DNA of 64,000 nucleotides, from positions 1-64,000 of the forward strand of contig CAJJCT010000008.1 of the NCBI GenBank assembly GCA_905182735.1, read 5' to 3'. The notes under the pieces are model-generated. The model had not been told where the DNA came from and searched no databases. It saw nothing but the letters and a program-made list of their open reading frames with translations. Origin of the DNA: Candidatus Marivariicella framensis (GTDB taxonomy: Bacteria > Bacteroidota > Bacteroidia > Flavobacteriales > Flavobacteriaceae). Shown one piece after another: positions 37,002 through 45,915 of the stretch (position 1 is the first letter of the stretch; every line of letters starts with the position of its first letter). The position numbers were made by a program, and so were the translations under genes.

Positions 37002-38306
37002 ATGGTAGGTCCTACAAAAAAAAACTCAGTTATTGACACTACTCTTTCAAGCTATCATTTGGAATTAGAAAAAGAATTTGGAGCCCATGACTATAAACCT
37101 CTTCCAGTTGTTTTAACTAAGGGACAAGGAGTCTTTCTTTGGGATGTTGAAGGTAAAAAATATTATGACTTTTTATCTGCTTACTCAGCAGTTAACCAGG
37201 GCCACTGTCATCCAGAAATAATTGAAGCTTTAATAAGTCAAGCAAAAGAGCTTACTTTGACTTCGAGAGCCTTTCATAATGACAAACTAGGGGAATACAT
37301 GGAGTTTTCAACTAAATATTTTGGCTTTGAAAGATTGCTGCCTATGAATACTGGTGCTGAAGGAGTTGAAACAGCAATAAAAATTACTCGAAAATGGGGT
37401 CATACAATTAAAGGTATACCTGAAAATCAAGCTCAAATAATTGTTTGTGAAAATAATTTTCATGGAAGAACTACTACAGTTATTTCTTTTTCATCTGATC
37501 CTGGATCTAAAGATTATTTTGGACCCCATACCCCGGGATTTCTTCATGTTCCATATAATGATTTAAAATCTCTTGAATCTACATTAGATAACAATCCTAA
37601 TGTGGTTGGTTTCTTAGTTGAACCAATCCAAGGAGAGGCAGGAGTTTATGTTCCTGATGAAGATTATTTGTCTGAAGCAAAGAAACTATGTCAAAAAAAT
37701 AATGTTTTATTTATTGCTGATGAAATTCAAACAGGTATTGGAAGAACGGGATCTTTATTAGCAGTTTGTGGAAATTGCACTTGTGAAAATAATTGTGAAA
37801 GACAAAAATCAACATACACAAGACCTGATTTATTAATTTTAGGAAAAGCTCTGAGCGGTGGAACTTATCCAGTTTCTGCTGTATTGTGTGATAGTAAAAT
37901 AATGGACGTAATACAACCTGGTCAGCATGGGAGTACATTTGGGGGTAATCCTCTTGGTTCTGTAGTAGCAAAAAAGGCTTTAGAAGTTGTTAAAAACGAA
38001 AAATTAACTCAAAGAGCAAGAGATCTTGGTAATTATTTTCGTGATGAGATAAATAACTATATAAAACAGAGCTCTATTGTTAAATTAGTTAGGGGTAAAG
38101 GTTTGCTTAATGCAATTGTAATTAATGATGAACCCGATAGTAAAACAGCATGGAACATATGTCTCAAGTTGAAAAATAATGGACTTCTTGCAAAACCCAC
38201 TCATGGAAATATTATAAGGTTTGCACCTCCATTAGTAATAACAAAAACTCAGTTAAATGAATGTATTACTATTATAAAAAAAACATTGCGAGAGTTTGAA
38301 TCTTAA
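37002..38306 (+). CDS. rocD: Ornithine--oxo-acid aminotransferase with a four-cysteine insertion
   Basis: PLP fold-type I enzyme that converts ornithine and 2-oxoglutarate to glutamate semialdehyde and glutamate. Family marks are FLSAYSAVNQGHCHP, NTGAEGVETAIK, NNFHGRTT, VEPIQGEAGV, FIADEIQTGIGRTG and the PLP lysine K282 in LGKALSGG. Just before it, C256, C259, C261 and C265 (VCGNCTCENNCER) form an insertion absent from the usual eukaryotic enzyme. Similar insertions occur in Bacteroidota homologues as I recall. It is followed by a cysteine desulfurase gene 26 bases later. Confidence 0.93.
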   Translation: MVGPTKKNSVIDTTLSSYHLELEKEFGAHDYKPLPVVLTKGQGVFLWDVEGKKYYDFLSAYSAVNQGHCHPEIIEALISQAKELTLTSRAFHNDKLGEYMEFSTKYFGFERLLPMNTGAEGVETAIKITRKWGHTIKGIPENQAQIIVCENNFHGRTTTVISFSSDPGSKDYFGPHTPGFLHVPYNDLKSLESTLDNNPNVVGFLVEPIQGEAGVYVPDEDYLSEAKKLCQKNNVLFIADEIQTGIGRTGSLLAVCGNCTCENNCERQKSTYTRPDLLILGKALSGGTYPVSAVLCDSKIMDVIQPGQHGSTFGGNPLGSVVAKKALEVVKNEKLTQRARDLGNYFRDEINNYIKQSSIVKLVRGKGLLNAIVINDEPDSKTAWNICLKLKNNGLLAKPTHGNIIRFAPPLVITKTQLNECITIIKKTLREFES

Positions 38307-38332
38307 TTAACTTAGCAAAAAATTGTTTTTAG

Positions 38333-39469
38333 ATGGAAGTGTATTTTGATAATGCCGCTACTACTCGTATTAGGCATGAAGTTGTAGACGAAATCAAAAA
38401 CTGTTTATTAGAAACATACGGTAACCCATCTTCTACTCATTCTTTTGGTAGGTCTGCTAAATCTAAATTAGAAAATGCAAGAAAAGTAATTGCTTCATAT
38501 TTAAATGCCTCACCTCAAGAAATAATTTTCACTTCTGGCGGAACTGAGTCTGATAACATGTTAATTAGATGTTCAGTCAAAGATATGGGTGTAACCACAA
38601 TTATATCTTCAAGGATAGAACATCATGCTGTTTTACATACGCTTGATGATCTTGAGTCTTCTGGTATTAATATTAAGTATGTTAAAACAAACAACAAGGG
38701 TCAAGTTGATTTTCAAGATCTTGAAAGACTTCTAAAGGAGGATAATTCTAAAAAGCTTGTAACCTTAATGTATGTTAATAATGAGATAGGTACTATTCTA
38801 GATCTAGAAAGAGTTGGTTTACTCTGTAAAGAGTTAAATGCATTATTTCATACTGATGCTGTTCAAGGTGTCGCTCACTTTAATATTGATGTTAAAAAAT
38901 ATAATATTGATTTTTTATCTGCTGCAGCCCATAAATTTCATGGACCAAAAGGAGTAGGGTTTTCATACGTTAAAAAGAACACTGGAATTAATCCATTTAT
39001 TCGTGGTGGAGCACAAGAAAGAGGACTAAGAGCAGGCACAGAAGCTCTTCCAAATATTATTGGAATGGAAAAAGCAATTTCTTTGAGTTACGATAATCTG
39101 AATGAAGAAAAAGTATACATACAGTCTATAAAAGATTATTTTATTAAATCTATCAAAAAAATTTTTCCGAACGTTCAATTCAATGGATGTAGTTCTGATT
39201 CTGAAGAGAGTACTTATACACTGATAAATATAGCGATACCCGTAATTAAGAAAAAGGCTTCTTTATTAGATTTTCAACTAGACTTAAAGGGAATTGCATG
39301 TTCTAAGGGTAGTGCATGCCAGTCAGGAAGTAATCAAGGGTCTCATGTTTTGAAAGAAGTCCAGGGAGAAAAAAATAATGATTGGCCTTCATTAAGGTTT
39401 TCTTTTTCTTCTTACAATTCAAAAAAAGAAGTTGATTACTTGATGGGCGTTTTAAAAGAATTTAGCTAA
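38333..39469 (+). CDS. Cysteine desulfurase (NifS/IscS family)
   Basis: PLP enzyme that abstracts sulfur from cysteine for Fe-S clusters or thio-tRNA. Landmarks: YFDNAATTRI, FTSGGTESDNM, SRIEHHAVLHT, PLP lysine K201 in AAHKFHGPKG, GGAQERGLRAGTE, and the catalytic loop CSKGSACQSG, in which C329 is the likely persulfide Cys (C323 nearby is additional). Length 378 residues. No iscU or sufBCD neighbour is present, so it may be a housekeeping NifS-like enzyme. Confidence 0.93.
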   Translation: MEVYFDNAATTRIRHEVVDEIKNCLLETYGNPSSTHSFGRSAKSKLENARKVIASYLNASPQEIIFTSGGTESDNMLIRCSVKDMGVTTIISSRIEHHAVLHTLDDLESSGINIKYVKTNNKGQVDFQDLERLLKEDNSKKLVTLMYVNNEIGTILDLERVGLLCKELNALFHTDAVQGVAHFNIDVKKYNIDFLSAAAHKFHGPKGVGFSYVKKNTGINPFIRGGAQERGLRAGTEALPNIIGMEKAISLSYDNLNEEKVYIQSIKDYFIKSIKKIFPNVQFNGCSSDSEESTYTLINIAIPVIKKKASLLDFQLDLKGIACSKGSACQSGSNQGSHVLKEVQGEKNNDWPSLRFSFSSYNSKKEVDYLMGVLKEFS

Positions 39470-39479
39470 TTAGGTAAAT

Positions 39480-41144
39480 TCAGTATTTTTTAAAAAAAAC
39501 TGATTCATATTGTGATTCATTTCCGTTTAAATCCTCAACTTTTATTTTTAGAATATGTTTTCCATTTGGAAAATAAAGGTCAGAAAAGTTATAAGTAATT
39601 ATACTATTTTTCGGCTCGTGTTCAAATAAGACCCAGCTCCCATTAATTGACCCTTCGACAGACTTTATTCCTGATAAGTCGTCTTTAACCTTTAATTTTA
39701 AAAACTTCAAACTACTTACCCACTCATTTTTTTTAAAGTTTAAAGGTTTAATGATTGGTGGAATTGTATCAATAGATAATGAATATTTACCTAGCTCAGA
39801 TACTTTTACTGTCCAAAGACTATCTACTTTTCTTGTTTTTAAAAAAAGGGGTTTCCCATGTTTATTTATTTTTGAAATAAAGCCTTTTTTTAAAGTAACG
39901 CTATCATTATTAGTGATTAGAAAATTAATCTCAAAACTTTTATTTAAGGGATGAATATTTTCTCCAAGATATAAGGTGTCATTATTGCTTTTGATATTGA
40001 GATTAATTGGATTATAAAAAGAATTTTTAAGAAACTTGACACTAATTCCATCTAGATCAATATTGTATTCATAATCTGGATTGATTGTATTTTTATTAGA
40101 AATATTTTTAAGAGAATCTTTAATGATTCCTTCGAATTTTAATTTAATATCAGTCCTATTGCCTTTAAAATCTATAATTTTTATACTACCAGTAGAGCTC
40201 TCATTATCTAAAATAGTAAACACTCCATATGAATTTGAATTACTGATAAAGCTGTATTTTGATTTTGGATGAGTAAAAAGTTTTTGAATTTTATTTTTTT
40301 CTAAGTTCCATTTCTCAAGATCTATCAATAGTTTTAAATGTCTTTTATCATTAAAACTTAGCTCATCCATTTTATAATTGAATGTTGGATTATTATTTAA
40401 ATTAAAATCTAAAGAATAAACCCCATTTTTACTATATGATTGATCTTGTCGGTCAAAATAACTTAATCCAATTCCAAGACTACCAGTATAATTTATTGTT
40501 GAAGCTACATATGACCCATCATTAATTTTTTTTATTTCAATTTTTTTTAAAAAATCATATTTTCCATCTTTATAAACTTTATATAGGTATAAACCATTAA
40601 CTTTTGGTTTAATAGTATCAATTATATTAAGCCCAAACTTAATAGGATTTAACGGGTTATTTGTTTCAGAGCTTCTTATTTCGAAATGTAAGTGTGGCCC
40701 TGAGCTACCTCCTGTGTTTCCACTGAAGCCAATTAGTTCTCTTGCATTAAAACTTATCACACCCGCTTCAGGAAAGTCTTGAATTTCATAAGATTTTTTT
40801 TTGTACTGAATCATTTTGACATAAGTCTCAATTTTTTTAGAAAACTTTTTTAAATGAGCATAAACTGAAGTAGTACCGTCGGTATGTTTTATATATAAAC
40901 TTTTGCCATAACCGCCCTTGTTAACTCTTACCCTTACAAGGTCTCCATTTTTTATAGATCTGACCTTTAGCCCTTGTTTACCCTTTGTTTTTATATCAAT
41001 TCCTGTATGAAAATGAGTGTTTCTTAATTCGCCAAAGGTTCCAGATAAATTCAAGGGAATTTCAAGGGGAGATATAGTACTTTGACTATAACTAATAGAT
41101 GATGATATTAAAAGTATAAATTTAACTAAATGCTTTATCTTCAT
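39480..41144 (-). CDS. Exported M23 family peptidoglycan endopeptidase
   Basis: 554 residues with a signal peptide (FILLISSSISYSQ). The LytM/M23 domain is at about 25-160: zinc ligands H46 and D50 in HFHTGID, catalytic H151 and ligand H153 in GPHLHFEIR, plus the AHLKKFS region. The rest, about 170-554, is a long beta-rich region of unknown role ending GISVKF to YESVFFKKY, probably Ig-like. It likely cuts peptide cross-links in the wall. It is convergent with the cysteine desulfurase gene and divergent from the ZapB-like gene. Confidence 0.9.
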   Translation of the reverse strand: MKIKHLVKFILLISSSISYSQSTISPLEIPLNLSGTFGELRNTHFHTGIDIKTKGKQGLKVRSIKNGDLVRVRVNKGGYGKSLYIKHTDGTTSVYAHLKKFSKKIETYVKMIQYKKKSYEIQDFPEAGVISFNARELIGFSGNTGGSSGPHLHFEIRSSETNNPLNPIKFGLNIIDTIKPKVNGLYLYKVYKDGKYDFLKKIEIKKINDGSYVASTINYTGSLGIGLSYFDRQDQSYSKNGVYSLDFNLNNNPTFNYKMDELSFNDKRHLKLLIDLEKWNLEKNKIQKLFTHPKSKYSFISNSNSYGVFTILDNESSTGSIKIIDFKGNRTDIKLKFEGIIKDSLKNISNKNTINPDYEYNIDLDGISVKFLKNSFYNPINLNIKSNNDTLYLGENIHPLNKSFEINFLITNNDSVTLKKGFISKINKHGKPLFLKTRKVDSLWTVKVSELGKYSLSIDTIPPIIKPLNFKKNEWVSSLKFLKLKVKDDLSGIKSVEGSINGSWVLFEHEPKNSIITYNFSDLYFPNGKHILKIKVEDLNGNESQYESVFFKKY

Positions 41145-41221
41145 TTTAATATTAAATTATTACCGAAAATTAAATCAATTATTATGATAATTTTTAAATT
41201 TGTGGATAAGTAAATGATTTT

Positions 41222-41524
41222 ATGAATAATTATACTAAAACCATATCACTTTTAGAAGAAAAAGTCATCAAACTCCTTAATAGGCTTAAAGAAAATCATT
41301 TAAATTTTAACCAGCTAATAAAAAAAACAAAGTTTCTAGAATCTAACGAGGAGATACTGAAATTTAAATTAGCTGATTTAGAAAAACAAAATAAGTCACT
41401 GATAATTGCAAATAACATATTAGGAAGTAACGATGGGAAAGCAATCACAAAACGTAAAATTAATAAATTGATAAACGAAGTTGAAGGTTGCATATTTCAG
41501 CTATCAGAAATTAAAGATGAGTAA
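41222..41524 (+). CDS. Small coiled-coil protein upstream of zapA (ZapB-like by position)
   Basis: 100 residues, almost wholly predicted coiled coil: heptad-like Leu/Ile spacing in MNNYTKTISLLEEKVIKLL and a second run ADLEKQNKSL, with the tail VEGCIFQLSEIKDE. This protein commonly precedes zapA in Flavobacteriia and is annotated hypothetical. By analogy a FtsZ-ring coiled-coil partner is possible, but there is no sequence proof of a ZapB relationship. The gene ends 5 bases before zapA. Confidence 0.8.
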   Translation: MNNYTKTISLLEEKVIKLLNRLKENHLNFNQLIKKTKFLESNEEILKFKLADLEKQNKSLIIANNILGSNDGKAITKRKINKLINEVEGCIFQLSEIKDE

Positions 41525-41529
41525 TATTT

Positions 41530-41826
41530 ATGAGTGATTTGATTAAAATAAAAATTACAATAGCTGACAGGGTATATCCTCTTTCAATAGTTCCAGAACA
41601 AGAAGAAGTTTTGCGTAATGCAGCAAAAAAAATTGAAACAATGACTAAACAGCTTGAACAAAGCTATGCTGTTAGAGATAAACAAGATGTATTAGCTATG
41701 TGTGCTCTACAATATGCAACTAAGCTAGAAAACAATAGTAACCATAATAATCAAGGTCTATCTAAAGAGAATGAAAAAGTGCTCGAGCTTATAGATATTA
41801 TTGACGTACATTTGAAGACATACTAA
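41530..41826 (+). CDS. zapA: Cell division protein ZapA
   Basis: 98-residue regulator that bundles FtsZ filaments at the division septum. The N-terminal head (LIKIKITIADRVYPLSIVPEQEEVLRNAAKKIE) and the DVLAMCALQYATKLE helix match ZapA. The C-terminal coiled coil is shorter than in E. coli. It is co-transcribed with the coiled-coil protein gene before it, and a 6S RNA follows, an arrangement also seen around zapA in proteobacteria. Confidence 0.92.
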   Translation: MSDLIKIKITIADRVYPLSIVPEQEEVLRNAAKKIETMTKQLEQSYAVRDKQDVLAMCALQYATKLENNSNHNNQGLSKENEKVLELIDIIDVHLKTY

Positions 41827-41840
41827 GGTTTTAAAATATT

Positions 41841-42011
41841 GTTTTACCTGTATTAGTAATTATTTGACAAACTCAACGTTTAATTTTTTATAAAAAGTGA
41901 GTCGTGATTGTAAAAGCAAGCTGTTACGTAAATAGATCCTTGATCAGTCGGTTAGCTTTAAACATGTTTTTTTGGAGTTTGCTCAAAAACAGGCTAATAC
42001 AGGTTTTTTTT
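41841..42011 (+). ncRNA. ssrS: 6S RNA (6S-Flavo type)
   Basis: About 170 bases after zapA with a long-range closing stem: ACCTGTATTAG (41846-41856) pairs perfectly with CTAATACAGGT (41994-42004). A second stem follows: TTTGA and CAAACTC (41863-41874) pair with GAGTTTG and TCAAA (41975-41987) around one bulged C. Between them is an AT-rich open bubble, and a smaller inner stem AAGCT/AGCTT (41918-41922 with 41954-41958). Eight T follow the closing stem as a terminator. The shape and zapA linkage match 6S RNA, which binds sigma-A-type RNA polymerase. Exact 5' end estimated. Confidence 0.85.
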
Positions 42012-42019
42012 AAACTTGA

Positions 42020-42763
42020 CTAAGAAATCAAAAAATATAAAAGCCCGGCTAAAGCCCCACCAACAAATGGCCCTAATATCGGTATCCAGCTATATGACCA
42101 GTCAGGATTTTTGTTTTTACGAGGTAAGAGAGAGTAAATTAATCTGGGTCCAAAATCCCTTGCTGGATTAATAGCAAACCCAGTATTTCCGCCTAAACTC
42201 ATTCCAATCACCATAACTACAATACCAATAGGTAGAGCGTCGATTGACCCTAATCCAAAATTTTGAATAACAACACCTTCAATATTTATATTTGGTGTAA
42301 CAATACAAAGGGCACAAAACACTAAAACAAAAGTTCCAAGAACCTCAGCAAACAAATTGTTTTTGAAATTTCTAATAGCTGGTCCAGTACAAAATGTACC
42401 TCTAACAATATCTTCTTCTATTGATTCTCTATAGTGGTCAATATAAGCAACATAACTTAGCCATGACCCCAACATCGCTCCAATTAATTGAGCTAATATA
42501 TATGAAGGAACCATATTCCAAGAAAATTTTCCGGCAACAGCAAGACCTAATGTTACGGCTGGATTTAAGTGAGCCCCACTTATACTCCCTGCAATAAAAA
42601 CACCAACAAATACAGCAAAACCCCATGCGATAGTGATTAATAGCCAAGGGTTTTGACCTTCTCCAATGGTTTTCTTTAAATTAACATTAGCTACCACTCC
42701 TTGTCCTAAAATAAGTAGAAATGTTGTGCCAATAAGTTCAGCAATAAATGGAGTCACATTCAT
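42020..42763 (-). CDS. glpF: Glycerol facilitator / aquaglyceroporin
   Basis: MIP channel of 247 residues with about six helices and two re-entrant NPA loops: GAHLNPAVTLG (N67) and AINPARDFGPR. The Asp after the second NPA (NPARD) is the mark of glycerol-conducting members, as in GlpF. The start overlaps the glpD stop by 4 bases, so translation is coupled. It is the last gene of the glpK-glpD-glpF operon, followed by the end of the opposing 6S RNA. Confidence 0.93.
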   Translation of the reverse strand: MNVTPFIAELIGTTFLLILGQGVVANVNLKKTIGEGQNPWLLITIAWGFAVFVGVFIAGSISGAHLNPAVTLGLAVAGKFSWNMVPSYILAQLIGAMLGSWLSYVAYIDHYRESIEEDIVRGTFCTGPAIRNFKNNLFAEVLGTFVLVFCALCIVTPNINIEGVVIQNFGLGSIDALPIGIVVMVIGMSLGGNTGFAINPARDFGPRLIYSLLPRKNKNPDWSYSWIPILGPFVGGALAGLLYFLIS

Positions 42764-44316
42764 ATTTTATATTTTTTTGTTAAAGTTAAAAAAGATAATT
42801 TTTGATCTCTTTTCCAGTTTTGATTTTTATTTAAAGCTTTTGCCATTATCTCTAGTACATCATCAATTAATTTTTCAGTTTCAAATACATCTAAAAATAA
42901 ACATCGAGTTCTTCTAGCTAAAACATCTTCAAGCGTTAAAGCCATTTCTTTTTGAATTGCCCATAAAATTTGATGTTTAGTAATATTAAGTTTTTTTGAT
43001 AAAGATTTATTTCCAGAAGGGTCGCTAGTTATTTTTATTATTTCTTTAATGTCAGCTCCATAAACATGAAGTGGGTCATCAAAATCAGGATTTTTATTAT
43101 ATCCATGAATTGGAAGATTCTCAGTAATAGTTTTTGAAGAAGCTAATCCACCAACTAGCATAGCTGAGCTTATTGCATCTTCACCAATTTTCCTATATGT
43201 TGTCCATTTACCACCAAGGATACTAATTAGACCACTTGTGCTTATTTTAATTTTATGATGTCTAGAAATTTCTTTGGTTGATTCATTTTTATCATCACTA
43301 ACAGCAAGCGGTCTTAACCCTACAAAAACACTTTTAATATCTTTTTTTAATGGTTTTGACGCCATATATTCTCCAGCATTTGAAATAATAAAATCAATTT
43401 CATCACTCAATGCTCTCGGTTCAGGTTTTGCTTCATTTACCTTAGTATCTGTAGTGCCTAAAATGACATAGTTCTGCCAAGGTACAGCAAAAAGAACTCT
43501 ACCATCAGATGTGTGAGGGACCATTATTGCATGTTGACTATTTAAAAATTTCTTATCTATAACTACATGAACTCCTTGGCTAGGTTGAATCATCCTAAGA
43601 GATTTCGAATCATCCATTAACATTATTGAATCAGAAAAAACACCAGTTGCATTAACAACTACCTTAGATTTTATTTGATACTTAGCTTTACTAAATGAAT
43701 CTTTAACTTCAACCCCCGAAACAGTGTTGTCACTGCTTTTAATTATATTAATTACTTCAATATAATTTAATACAACTCCACCATGATTTTCAGCAGTTTG
43801 AGCAAGACTTATTGCCATTCTTGAGTCATCAAATTGTCCATCATAATAAATCACCCCTCCTTTTAACCCATTTTTTTTAACGTTCGGAATTAAATTTTCA
43901 ATTTCATTTTTATCAAGAAAAGTAGATGGTCCAATTCCAAGATTACCAGCCATCATATCATATATTTTTAAACCAATTCCATAAAAAGGACTAGTCCACC
44001 AATTATAGGATGGTATAACAAAACTTAAATCTTTTACTAAATGTGGAGCATTTTTTTTCAATATTCCTCTTTCTTTTAGAGACTCAATCACTAAAGATAT
44101 ATCACCATTTTGAAGGTATCTAACTCCACCATGAATTAATTTTGTGCTTCTAGAAGAAGTTCCCTTAGCAAAATCATACTTTTCCAATAAAAGTGTTTTA
44201 TAGCCTCTAGATGCTGACTCTATTGCCGAACCAAGACCAGAAGCACCACCACCAATTATAATAACATCCCATAATTCAACAGATTTAATTTTTGAAAGAT
44301 TATTTGATCGATTCAT
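42760..44316 (-). CDS. glpD: Aerobic glycerol-3-phosphate dehydrogenase
   Basis: FAD enzyme that oxidises glycerol 3-phosphate to dihydroxyacetone phosphate and feeds quinone. The N-terminal Rossmann motif IIGGGASGLGSAIESASRG is followed by KGTSSRSTKLIHGGVRYLQ, the substrate/FAD region; further motifs are NATGVFSDS and SILGGKWTTYRKIGED. The length of 518 residues fits GlpD. It lies between glpK (adjacent, no gap) and glpF, giving uptake, phosphorylation and oxidation of glycerol in one operon. Confidence 0.95.
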   Translation of the reverse strand: MNRSNNLSKIKSVELWDVIIIGGGASGLGSAIESASRGYKTLLLEKYDFAKGTSSRSTKLIHGGVRYLQNGDISLVIESLKERGILKKNAPHLVKDLSFVIPSYNWWTSPFYGIGLKIYDMMAGNLGIGPSTFLDKNEIENLIPNVKKNGLKGGVIYYDGQFDDSRMAISLAQTAENHGGVVLNYIEVINIIKSSDNTVSGVEVKDSFSKAKYQIKSKVVVNATGVFSDSIMLMDDSKSLRMIQPSQGVHVVIDKKFLNSQHAIMVPHTSDGRVLFAVPWQNYVILGTTDTKVNEAKPEPRALSDEIDFIISNAGEYMASKPLKKDIKSVFVGLRPLAVSDDKNESTKEISRHHKIKISTSGLISILGGKWTTYRKIGEDAISSAMLVGGLASSKTITENLPIHGYNKNPDFDDPLHVYGADIKEIIKITSDPSGNKSLSKKLNITKHQILWAIQKEMALTLEDVLARRTRCLFLDVFETEKLIDDVLEIMAKALNKNQNWKRDQKLSFLTLTKKYKI

Positions 44317-45807
44317 TTAATTAATAATCTGATTTATTCTTTTATTCCACAAAATATTTATTTCTTCAATTGATGAGTCTTTTTGAGGTTTAAATAATTT
44401 ATCCTTTTCCCATATATTCTTAATAGCTTCAATATTTTTAAAATAACCTGTAGCTAATCCCGCTAAAAAAGCAGCACCTAGTGCAGTAGTCTCTGTTATT
44501 TTTGGTCTTATAACATTACTTTCGAGGATATTAGCTTGAATTTGCATCAATAAGTTGTTATTACTTGCCCCTCCATCAACCTTTAAAGTATTAAATTTTG
44601 TATTTGAATCTTTCTCCATTGCAACAACAACCTCTTTACATCTAAGTGAAATAGCTTCTAAAGCAGCTCTTGCAATATGACCTTTTGTTGTGTCTCTAGT
44701 TATACCCATTATGTTTCCTGTAGCATGAGGATCCCAATATGGAGCAGCAAGTCCAGAAAGAGAAGGAATAAATGTAACTCCACCACTGTCTTTTTCGCTA
44801 CTTGCCAAAGCTTCAATCTCTGATGCTGTTTTAATAATTCCAAGCTTATCTCTAAGCCATTGAACCAATGCTCCAGCCACAAAAACACTACCTTCAATAG
44901 CATAAGTGGTTTTTCCATTTATTTGATAGCCAATAGTAGTCAGCATTTTGTTTTTTGATTTTACAGGATTTTCTCCTGTATTCATAATGCAAAAACACCC
45001 AGTTCCATAAGTGTTTTTAACATCACCTGGGTTAAAACAAAGCTGACCAAATAGAGCAGCTTGTTGATCTCCAGCTATTCCAGCTACTCTAATTTTCTGA
45101 TTAAAAATTTCAGCTTCTCCTATTATTTCTGAAGATTGACAAAGGTTTGGAAGGATATTTAAAGGAACATCAAGTAGCTTTAATAGTTCATCATCCCACT
45201 TTAATTCATGTATGTTATAAAGTAGAGTTCTACTAGCATTTGAAGGATCAGTTACATGATGTTTTCCGTTTGTTAATTTCCAAATTAACCAAGTGTCAAT
45301 AGTCCCAAATGCCAATTCATTATTGTTCGCAGAATCTCTTGCGTTAGGAACATTGTCTAAAATCCATTTAATCTTAGTGCCAGAAAAATAAGCATCTAGA
45401 ATTAACCCTGTTTTTTCTTGAAATAATTCTTTTACTGATAAGTGTGCACTATTATCTTTGATTAGAGCATCACAGATAGAAGCTGTTCTTCTGTCTTGCC
45501 ATACAATAGCATTATAAACTGGTTTTCCAGTATTTTTATTCCATATGACAGTAGTTTCCCTCTGATTTGTAATCCCAATTGAATCAATATCTTTTGGACT
45601 TATTTTTGCTAGTTTAATTACCTCTTCAATTGATTTTAGTTGAGTTTTCCATATTTCTTCTGGATCATGCTCTACCCAACCTTTATTTGGAAAAAATTGT
45701 TCAAATTCATATTGAGATATTGCAATTTGATTACCCTTTTTATCAAATAGTATAGATCTAGAACTAGTCGTCCCAGCGTCTAATGCTAAAATGTATTTTT
45801 TATTCAT
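44317..45807 (-). CDS. glpK: Glycerol kinase
   Basis: Phosphorylates glycerol with ATP. FGGY-family marks: LALDAGTTSSRSILFD (phosphate loop), GITNQRETTVIW, WQDRR, IAGDQQAALFGQ, GTGCF, and the C-terminal LKVDGGASNNNLLMQ. At 496 residues it is full length. First gene of the leftward glpKDF operon; its promoter must be in the spacer of about 105 bases shared with the divergent DMT transporter gene. No GlpR-like regulator is adjacent. Confidence 0.97.
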   Translation of the reverse strand: MNKKYILALDAGTTSSRSILFDKKGNQIAISQYEFEQFFPNKGWVEHDPEEIWKTQLKSIEEVIKLAKISPKDIDSIGITNQRETTVIWNKNTGKPVYNAIVWQDRRTASICDALIKDNSAHLSVKELFQEKTGLILDAYFSGTKIKWILDNVPNARDSANNNELAFGTIDTWLIWKLTNGKHHVTDPSNASRTLLYNIHELKWDDELLKLLDVPLNILPNLCQSSEIIGEAEIFNQKIRVAGIAGDQQAALFGQLCFNPGDVKNTYGTGCFCIMNTGENPVKSKNKMLTTIGYQINGKTTYAIEGSVFVAGALVQWLRDKLGIIKTASEIEALASSEKDSGGVTFIPSLSGLAAPYWDPHATGNIMGITRDTTKGHIARAALEAISLRCKEVVVAMEKDSNTKFNTLKVDGGASNNNLLMQIQANILESNVIRPKITETTALGAAFLAGLATGYFKNIEAIKNIWEKDKLFKPQKDSSIEEINILWNKRINQIIN

Positions 45808-45915
45808 TTTATATAATTCTTTTTACAAATTACATTATTAATCATTAAATTTTAAAAACAGAAAAAAAAGTTTTCATAATAATAAAAAGGATAGATATTT
45901 GTAAAAATTTTCCGA

